In this document: in pieces, positions 57,997-64,000 of the stretch
Layout of the letters: each line of letters opens with the position of its first letter
Position numbering within the stretch: the first letter of the stretch is position 1
Origin: Prolixibacteraceae bacterium
Lineage (GTDB): Bacteria; Bacteroidota; Bacteroidia; Bacteroidales; Prolixibacteraceae
Assembly (NCBI GenBank): GCA_003506435.1
Contig: DOAQ01000046.1
Location: 186,001-250,000 of the forward strand
DNA length: 64,000 nt
Direction of reading: 5' to 3'
Translations under genes and position numbers: made by a program
Notes under the pieces: generated by a model
Database searches by the model: none
Told to the model about the DNA's origin: nothing
Seen by the model: only the letters and a program-made list of their open reading frames with translations

Positions 57997-59021
57997 TATT
58001 CGTTTCCTCCTTTTGGTGTTAACAAAGTGATACCTGTTAAATCGGCATTCCCTTGGTTCAGGAATTCGTAGGTTATCCTGTCGGCCCGACAGTCGATAAA
58101 CCGGATTCGTTTCAGTTTTTTGTTGTTTTTGAAGAAAGTATTAATAAGGTTTGCATTTTGGAATGTCACCCTGGTAAACGCGCAGTTTTCAAAATAACAG
58201 TCGTCCAATGTACCGGTGAAAACGATATCGGCAATCTGTGTATCAATAAAAGAGGCGCGGTTCCACACGGCATTTGCAATTGTATTTTTCCCGAAGTCGC
58301 CAGATTTAACAACCACTCCGGTAATGCCTCCTGATTTAATTACCACTCCGGTAAAATCGACGCCGGTAAGATCGCAGCCGTAGATAAAACTTTCTGAAAA
58401 TTTGGTTCCGGTAAAATTGGCTCCGGTGAAATCGCAAGCGTTGATATGGCTTCTTGAAAATTCAGCTTCTTTCAGTGAACAGTCCTTAAATGTATTTTTG
58501 TTTAAGTGAGAAAGCTGAATGTGGCTGTTGCTGATGTCAGAACCTGAAAAGTCACAGCTATCAACATTGTTGGTTTTTAGAAGAAGACCCGACAAATCGG
58601 AACCAATAAACTTGCAGCGCTGCATGTTGGATGAACTGAATTTTTCGTGCAGGTTTTTCAAGCCTGAAAAGTCTGCGTCCACCCAGTTTCCGCGCGACAT
58701 ATCCCAGCTTGGCTTTTGCATTTGCTTTCCGCCTGCCTGTCCGGTAGGCAGGGATGGCAATTCAACCGGTTGCTTTTCATACAACTCAGCGGGGGTTATT
58801 TCAGTTACCCCGGATTGAAAATTTTCTGAAAAATAGTTAAGGTCAACACCCAGAATTTCCGCCAGACGGTTCAACGTAATAATGTCGGGCATTGATTCTC
58901 CGCGCTCCCACTTTCCGACTGCCTGTGGACTAATGAACAGACGCTCAGCAAGCTGTGCCTGAGAGATATTTATTTTCTTTCGTGCTTCAGTAATTTTATT
59001 GCCAATCATTTTTGTTTCCAT
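57996..59021 (-). CDS. HTH and pentapeptide-repeat fusion protein
   Basis: A 341-residue protein. Residues about 5-65 are an XRE-type HTH (ITEARKKINISQAQLAERLF, then SPQAVGKWERGESMPDIITL). Residues about 115-330 are pentapeptide repeats of the A(D/N)LxX type, e.g. CDFSGSDISNSHIQLSHL and ACDFTGANFTGTKF, forming a right-handed beta helix as in Qnr/MfpA proteins. The link region contains SLPTGQAGG, encoded by a small palindromic insert. It is first in an operon with the DrrAB-type exporter, so it may regulate it or sense its ligand (inference). Confidence 0.88.
   Translation of the reverse strand: METKMIGNKITEARKKINISQAQLAERLFISPQAVGKWERGESMPDIITLNRLAEILGVDLNYFSENFQSGVTEITPAELYEKQPVELPSLPTGQAGGKQMQKPSWDMSRGNWVDADFSGLKNLHEKFSSSNMQRCKFIGSDLSGLLLKTNNVDSCDFSGSDISNSHIQLSHLNKNTFKDCSLKEAEFSRSHINACDFTGANFTGTKFSESFIYGCDLTGVDFTGVVIKSGGITGVVVKSGDFGKNTIANAVWNRASFIDTQIADIVFTGTLDDCYFENCAFTRVTFQNANLINTFFKNNKKLKRIRFIDCRADRITYEFLNQGNADLTGITLLTPKGGNE
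58732..58752. repeat. Small palindromic repeat inserted in a coding region
   Basis: CCTGCCT (58732-58738), loop GTCCGGT, AGGCAGG (58746-58752) form a 7-bp perfect stem. The insert encodes LPTGQAGG in the linker of the HTH-pentapeptide protein without breaking the frame. Confidence 0.75.
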
Positions 59022-59378
59022 TGTATCATTTTTTTGTTTTGTTTTTTCGACTCAGCAAAGATATATTGATTCATTTCCGGAATCAGTAAAAATTCGGACA
59101 CTCTTAGTTGTAATTACGCCACATATCGTTGTTATTTAACAACCAGCAGTAGTATGTGTCGAAATTTAAGGTTAATACTCAAATTCGCGATTTGCGAATC
59201 ATATAAAAATAACATTCATGAGAATGTACTGATGTGGTGAGTTATTCTTCAAATGTCTTTTGCATATTCTACCCGTCGTCCTTTCCTGCCCATCCATCGA
59301 TAAAATCTTCCTTTACTTCTATTCTGTTTTTATGCGTGTGAAGCCTGAAATACTTTTGAAGGCAAATTCACAAGAGTC
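59022..59378. other. Divergent intergenic region
   Basis: No gene in 357 bp between the leftward regulator operon and the rightward exporter operon. It is AT-rich. A TACTTTTG box (59351-59358) fits the -7 consensus TAnnTTTG, 20 bp before the exporter's first start codon. Confidence 0.5.
59351..59358 (+). promoter_or_regulatory. Candidate -7 box of the exporter operon
   Basis: TACTTTTG matches TAnnTTTG and is positioned 20 bp upstream of the TolC-like gene; the -33 element is not clear. Confidence 0.4.
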
Positions 59379-60716
59379 ATGAAAACAATTCGAACAAAAA
59401 TCATTTCAACCAGCCTGCTGATGCTGGCAATGCTGCTGAACGTTGCCGCACAGAATAAGCCCTGGACGCTGGACGATTGCATCAACCATGCGTTGAACAA
59501 CAATATCCAGGTACGGCAGGCGGCTTTGTCGGGCGAACAAAACCAACTGTACACCGATCAGGCAAAGGCAGCCAAACTGCCCTCTCTCAGCGCTTCCGTC
59601 AGGCAAAACTTCAACTGGAATAAAAGCATTGAATCCGAAACCGGGAATTTTGGCAACCTCGAAGGATCGAACAACAGCAGTTTCTCTCTGGGATCGAGCA
59701 TGACGTTGTACAATGGTCTGAAGCTAAACAACCAGATCAAACAGTCGGAACTGAACCTGCAAAGCAGCCTGCTGTATTCAGAAACCGTAAAGGAGTCGAT
59801 TGAACTAAGCATACTCGATGCTTTTTTGCAGGTGTTGTATGCACAGGAAAGCGTTGCCAATGCCGAAAAACAAATTGAAGCGACCACCGAACAACTTGCA
59901 CTTGCGGGTGAACGCCTGAACCTGGGTATCATTTCGCAATCGGATTACCTGCAAATCAAGTCGGAACTGGCTTCCGAAAAACAGACGCTGGCCAATGCAA
60001 AAAGCCAGTTGGCTATTGCCCGTGTCGGACTGATGCAACTGATGGAACTTCCGGTTGACAATACCTTTGAAATTGCATCGGTGGATATGAACTCGCTTCT
60101 GAATAAAAATATGATGCCCGATGCAAACGAAGTTTTTGCGCTGGCACTGACCATAAAGCCGCAGATAAAAAAAGCAGAACTCGACAAGCAAAGCGCACAA
60201 CTGGATGAGAAAATAGCAAAAGCCAGTCTGCTGCCCAGTTTGTCGCTCGATGCCGGGTTGGGTACCAGCTATTCGAGTATCTCCGGCGGGTACAACTATT
60301 CTGAACAGTTGAAAAACCAGATCAGCCCGTCCCTGGGACTATCGCTGTCGGTTCCCGTTTTTCAGAAAAAACAGGCAAAAACCAGCATCAGCCTGGCAAA
60401 GATCGGCGTGATGAATGCTGAACTGGAAGAAATCAATACGAAAAACCAGTTGCGGAAAGAAATTGAACAGGCTGTGGTTGATGTGGAATCGGCCCAACTG
60501 GAATACGAAGCCAGCACGGAACAATATCAGGCGGTACAGGAATCGAATGAAGTAGCCAACGAAAAATTTCACCTTGGCCTGATGAATTCAGTAGATTACC
60601 TGTTTGAGAAAACAAACCTGATCACTTCGGAAAGCAAATTATTACAATCAAAATACAACCTGATTTTCAGTTACAAAATACTCGATTTCTACAAAGGAGT
60701 TTCAATCACCTTATAA
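59379..60716 (+). CDS. TolC-family outer membrane efflux protein
   Basis: The 445-residue protein has a signal peptide (about 1-22, ending VAAQ). The internal duplication and coiled-coil layout are typical of TolC/OprM: WTLDDCINHALNNNIQVRQA at the N-terminus, and repeated long helices with ALxxE/Q heptads (EKQIEATTEQLALAGERLNL; YEASTEQYQAVQESNEVANE). It forms the outer-membrane channel of the exporter encoded by the next genes, 12 bp upstream of the adaptor gene. Confidence 0.95.
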   Translation: MKTIRTKIISTSLLMLAMLLNVAAQNKPWTLDDCINHALNNNIQVRQAALSGEQNQLYTDQAKAAKLPSLSASVRQNFNWNKSIESETGNFGNLEGSNNSSFSLGSSMTLYNGLKLNNQIKQSELNLQSSLLYSETVKESIELSILDAFLQVLYAQESVANAEKQIEATTEQLALAGERLNLGIISQSDYLQIKSELASEKQTLANAKSQLAIARVGLMQLMELPVDNTFEIASVDMNSLLNKNMMPDANEVFALALTIKPQIKKAELDKQSAQLDEKIAKASLLPSLSLDAGLGTSYSSISGGYNYSEQLKNQISPSLGLSLSVPVFQKKQAKTSISLAKIGVMNAELEEINTKNQLRKEIEQAVVDVESAQLEYEASTEQYQAVQESNEVANEKFHLGLMNSVDYLFEKTNLITSESKLLQSKYNLIFSYKILDFYKGVSITL

Positions 60717-60728
60717 AAACAAAAAACC

Positions 60729-61934
60729 ATGAAGAAAAAAATTATATACATCATTATTGCGGTAGCAATTGTAGCGGGGGGATTTATTCTATTCAGATCG
60801 TTTGGGACAGCCAAACAAACAGTTGAACTGGAAACAGCCAAAGTAGTCCGTGGTGAGATCAATGATGTCATCACGGCTACCGGCACGCTGGAAGCGCTGG
60901 AAACCGTTGAAGTAGGTACACAGGTTTCGGGGGTAATCCAGAAAATTTATGTCGATTACAATTCGCAGGTTAAAAAAGGACAGTTGCTTGCCCACCTCGA
61001 CGAAACGCCGCTGGTTGCCCAGTTGGAACAAAGCAAGGCAACAGTTGACCAGGCCGAAGCAGAAGTACAGTATCAGAAAGCGACCTACGACCGTTACAAA
61101 GTGCTGATTGAAAAAAAGCTGATTGCCCAGTCTGACTATGATTTGGTAGTGTATAACTACAACAAGGCGGTTGCCAGCTTAAAAAACGCACGGTCAGTTT
61201 ACGACAAAAATAAGATCAACCTGTCGTATGCAACCATTTATTCGCCGATCGACGGCATCATCCTCGACCGTGCGGTAGATGAAGGACAAACCGTGGCTGC
61301 GAGCTTCAACACCCCTACCCTTTTCACCATTGCAAACGACCTGACCCAAATGCAGGTAGAAGCCAATGTTGACGAAGCTGACATTGGCAAATTGATCGTC
61401 GGTCAGCGAGTTGATTTTACGGTGGATGCTTATCAGGGAATGAGGTTCGACGGCAAGGTGACCCAAATTCGTTTGCAACCAATTGAAAGTTCGAATGTAA
61501 TTACATACACTGTGGTTGTTGACGCTCCGAACCCGGACAAAAGACTGATGCCGGGGATGACCGCTAATGTTTCGTTCTATGTCACCGAAAAGAAGAACAT
61601 TGTTCTGTTGCCTGCTAAAGCGCTGAATTTTAGCCCGACCCCCGAACAATTGAATCAATATACCGAAAGTCACCCGGAAATTGAAATACAAAATCCGGTT
61701 CCTGAAACTTCAGGAAAGACAGTCTTGGTAAAATCAGAAAATCAGCTTCAGAACCGAAAGATTGAACTTGGAGAAACCAATGAAACGTATTACGAAGTTA
61801 TTTCAGGAGTAAACGAAGGGGACGACGTAGTAATTGCAATTCATGCAAATGCCACCACAACCGCCGGAAAATCAGCAGCAAAAAGCCCGTTCATGCCGCA
61901 ACGTCCAGGGAGTAACCGCAAAACCACCAAGTAG
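60729..61934 (+). CDS. Membrane fusion (adaptor) protein, MacA/HlyD type
   Basis: The 401-residue protein has an N-terminal membrane anchor (about 5-22). A barrel-sandwich lipoyl-like domain (TLEALETVEVGTQVSGVIQK, about 55-74; DEGQTVAASFNTPTLF) is split by a coiled-coil hairpin (about 95-155). A beta-barrel domain and a membrane-proximal domain follow. It bridges the inner-membrane MacB-like unit with TolC. The stop and the next ATG are 2 bp apart. Confidence 0.94.
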   Translation: MKKKIIYIIIAVAIVAGGFILFRSFGTAKQTVELETAKVVRGEINDVITATGTLEALETVEVGTQVSGVIQKIYVDYNSQVKKGQLLAHLDETPLVAQLEQSKATVDQAEAEVQYQKATYDRYKVLIEKKLIAQSDYDLVVYNYNKAVASLKNARSVYDKNKINLSYATIYSPIDGIILDRAVDEGQTVAASFNTPTLFTIANDLTQMQVEANVDEADIGKLIVGQRVDFTVDAYQGMRFDGKVTQIRLQPIESSNVITYTVVVDAPNPDKRLMPGMTANVSFYVTEKKNIVLLPAKALNFSPTPEQLNQYTESHPEIEIQNPVPETSGKTVLVKSENQLQNRKIELGETNETYYEVISGVNEGDDVVIAIHANATTTAGKSAAKSPFMPQRPGSNRKTTK

Positions 61935-61936
61935 TC

Positions 61937-62695
61937 ATGAAAAATCAAAAAACAATTATAGAGGTCAGTAAACTGAGGAAGGATTTTTACGTTGGCGAAA
62001 TAACGGTCCACGCGCTAAAGGGAGTTGACCTGCAAATAAAGGAAGGCGAGTTTGTGGCCATTATGGGAACCAGCGGATCGGGAAAATCGACCATGCTGAA
62101 CATTCTGGGTTGTCTCGACAAACCCACCGATGGCTCTTACATACTCGACGGGGTAAGCATGGGCGAACTCAGCAAAAACGAACTGGCAGGCCTGCGCAAC
62201 AACAAGCTGGGCTTTGTTTTCCAGTCGTACAATCTACTGCCCCGCACCACTGCCCTGGAAAATGTCGAACTACCGCTTTACTACAATCCGAATGTAAAAG
62301 CCAAGGAACGCCGCGAACGGGGCATTGCAGCGCTGGAAGCCGTGGGCCTCGCCGACCGCATGCACCACATGCCCAACCAGCTTTCGGGCGGGCAGCAGCA
62401 ACGGGTTGCCATTGCGCGTTCGCTGGTGAACGACCCGGTGGTTATTCTTGCCGACGAAGCCACCGGTAACCTCGACACCCACACTTCCTACGAAATTATG
62501 GCGCTTCTTCAGGATTTGAATGAGAAAGGGAAAACCATTGTTTTTGTCACGCACGAAGCCGATATCGCACGTTTTATGACCCGCAACGTGATGTTCCGCG
62601 ACGGGCATATTATCCGTGAAGAAATGGTAAAAGACCGGCTCAACGCAGCAGAAATGCTAAAAAACCTGCCAGTTGAGGAAAACGGAGAAGAATGA
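61937..62695 (+). CDS. ABC transporter ATPase, MacB/LolD type
   Basis: The 252-residue ATPase has Walker A IMGTSGSGKSTMLNILGCLD (about 40-59), the Q-loop FVFQSYNLLPRTTALENVEL, the signature LSGGQQQRVAIARSLVNDP (about 146-164), Walker B ILADEATGNLDT and the His switch VFVTHEADIARF. It powers the MacB-type permease encoded next. The protein is a stand-alone ATPase, so the permease gene that follows lacks its own ATPase domain. Confidence 0.96.
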   Translation: MKNQKTIIEVSKLRKDFYVGEITVHALKGVDLQIKEGEFVAIMGTSGSGKSTMLNILGCLDKPTDGSYILDGVSMGELSKNELAGLRNNKLGFVFQSYNLLPRTTALENVELPLYYNPNVKAKERRERGIAALEAVGLADRMHHMPNQLSGGQQQRVAIARSLVNDPVVILADEATGNLDTHTSYEIMALLQDLNEKGKTIVFVTHEADIARFMTRNVMFRDGHIIREEMVKDRLNAAEMLKNLPVEENGEE

Positions 62696-62802
62696 GATAT
62701 GAGATGTTAGATACTAGATTTTAGATAAATAGGAAATTTTTGAATACGAGAATAGTGGATTGAGGATCGGCATCGCGGATATGAATCAAATAATTTAAAA
62801 CG

Positions 62803-64000
62803 ATGAACTACACAAATACTTTAAAAATAGCGACGAACGCCCTGCGACGGAATAAATTCAGGGCATTCCTTACTATGCTGGGCATTATTATCGGCGTAGC
62901 TTCGGTAATCGCCATGCTGGCTATCGGACAAGGTTCGAAGAAAAGCATTCAGGATGAAATGTCAGGCATGGGAACCAACATGATTTTTGCCATGCCTGGT
63001 TCCGAGCAACGGGGCGGCGTACAAATGGGAAACAGCGATGCCCAAAGCATGAAATTGAGCGATGTGGCAGCAGTGGAAAAAGAATGTACCGCAATCAGCG
63101 CCGTTTCGTCTCAGGTAAGCTCGCGCGGACAGGTGGTTTACGGAAACAAAAACTGGCCCAGCAGCATTTACGGAGTGAACGAAAAATACCTCGATATACG
63201 AAAATACGCATTGTCATCGGGAAGGATATTCTCGGATCAGGAAGTACAAACTTATGCAAAAGTGTGTTTAATCGGGCAAACCATTATTGACAACCTTTTC
63301 GAAAAAGGAGAAGATCCGATTGGCAAATCCATTCGGTTCAACGATATTCCGATTAAAGTAATCGGGATTTTGGAGGAAAAAGGAGAAAACGGCATGGGAC
63401 AGGACCAGGACGACATTATTCTGTCGCCCTATACAACCGTGCAAAAGCGAATTCTGTCGATCACCCACATCCAGGGAATATTTGCTTCAGCCGTATCGGA
63501 AGATGAAAATGACCTGGCCATTGAACAGCTCACCGAAACCTTGCGCCGGACCCATAAAATAAAGGACGGCGAAACCGACGATTTCCGAATCCGGTCGCAA
63601 TCGGAGCTGGTGCAAACATTTACTTCCATCAGCGACATGATGACGACCTTACTGGGTGCAATTGCAGGCATCTCTCTGTTGGTGGGCGGTATTGGCATTA
63701 TGAATATCATGTACGTTTCGGTAACCGAACGAACCAAGGAAATAGGACTTCGCCTGTCGGTTGGCGGCCGCGGAACCGACATCATGATGCAGTTCCTCGT
63801 TGAATCGATCATGCTGAGTATTTCCGGCGGCGTTATCGGCATTCTGCTCGGAATACTGGCATCGTATATTGTGTCATCGGTAATGAACTGGCCGGTGGTA
63901 ATAATGACTTCGGCAGTTGTGTTCTCGTTTATCGTTTGCTCGGCCATCGGTATCTTTTTTGGATGGTACCCGGCGCGCAAAGCAGCAAGCCTGAACCCGA
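62803..64000 (+). CDS. MacB-type ABC permease (partial, cut by window end)
   Basis: The frame from ATG 62803 is open to the window end, giving 399 residues of about 410 expected. An N-terminal membrane helix with LRRNKFRAFLTMLGIIIGVA (about 14-33) is followed by a MacB periplasmic core (about 50-270). FtsX-type helices follow, with GIMNIMYVSVTERTKEIGLR (about 302-321) and PARKAASLNP at the end. That identifies a type VII ABC transporter which couples ATP hydrolysis to periplasmic mechanotransmission. The 107-bp gap before it has no gene. Confidence 0.93.
   Translation, partial: MNYTNTLKIATNALRRNKFRAFLTMLGIIIGVASVIAMLAIGQGSKKSIQDEMSGMGTNMIFAMPGSEQRGGVQMGNSDAQSMKLSDVAAVEKECTAISAVSSQVSSRGQVVYGNKNWPSSIYGVNEKYLDIRKYALSSGRIFSDQEVQTYAKVCLIGQTIIDNLFEKGEDPIGKSIRFNDIPIKVIGILEEKGENGMGQDQDDIILSPYTTVQKRILSITHIQGIFASAVSEDENDLAIEQLTETLRRTHKIKDGETDDFRIRSQSELVQTFTSISDMMTTLLGAIAGISLLVGGIGIMNIMYVSVTERTKEIGLRLSVGGRGTDIMMQFLVESIMLSISGGVIGILLGILASYIVSSVMNWPVVIMTSAVVFSFIVCSAIGIFFGWYPARKAASLNP

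Overview
The window is chromosomal DNA from a member of the Bacteroidota, most likely an anaerobic or facultative Bacteroidales/Marinilabiliales-type organism. This is inferred from gene content and was not tested by search. The supporting features are the rpmB-rpmG-DUF4295 cluster, DUF3857/transglutaminase proteins, an MG2-domain outer-membrane-associated protein, promoter boxes of the TAnnTTTG type, and G/C-rich palindromic intergenic repeats of the kind common in this phylum.

Layout. (1) 1-1744: three small leftward genes separated by long imperfect inverted repeats that end in AAC and GTT. They look like integron attC sites, that is, a cassette array with no integrase in view. (2) 1741-17087: leftward phage-derived block. 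From right to left it has a tyrosine integrase, lysogeny accessory genes, a divergent repressor with a shared promoter/operator, excisionase-like and small early genes, a tRNA-like gene, lysis-type membrane proteins, a DnaA-domain-IV protein, an SNF2 helicase-DNA methylase fusion, a Rep-like protein, HNH, P27-type small terminase, a PLD-like protein and large terminase. No portal, capsid or tail genes are in the window. (3) 17371-33418: core genes, namely sucAB, a Rieske lipoprotein, an alpha/beta hydrolase, ribosomal proteins L28 and L33, an MBOAT/SGNH acylation pair, bcp, recA, and thrA-apgM-thrC with repeat elements between the cistrons. (4) 33598-40397: two DUF3857 transglutaminase-like proteins and an MG2/carboxypeptidase-like protein. 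(5) 40409-48822: a defence-type region. It has a truncated DUF1016 gene, a frameshifted helicase relic, then a tight four-gene operon (MmeI-like methyltransferase, RhuM, SF2 helicase, GIY-YIG nuclease) bracketed by short direct repeats. Upstream lies a five-unit, 42-bp hairpin repeat array. (6) 48940-59021: accessory metabolism. It has cytochrome b561-type protein, a C45-like peptidase lipoprotein, ArsM/ArsN2, a SigZ-type sigma factor, an amino-acid racemase, a DOPA-dioxygenase-like enzyme, and a DrrAB-type ABC exporter co-transcribed with an HTH-pentapeptide-repeat regulator. (7) 59379-64000: a TolC/MacA/MacB-type tripartite exporter, with the last permease cut by the window end.

The best candidates for something little described are the four-gene operon at 41394-48269 with its flanking direct repeats and hairpin array, and the attC-like cassette array that joins exactly at the terminase stop codon. 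Other points of note are a 57/62-identical repeat giving two neighbouring prophage genes the same C-terminal tail, and small palindromes or MITE-like elements placed inside or immediately before genes. All family assignments come from reading motifs in the translated sequence; no database search was run.
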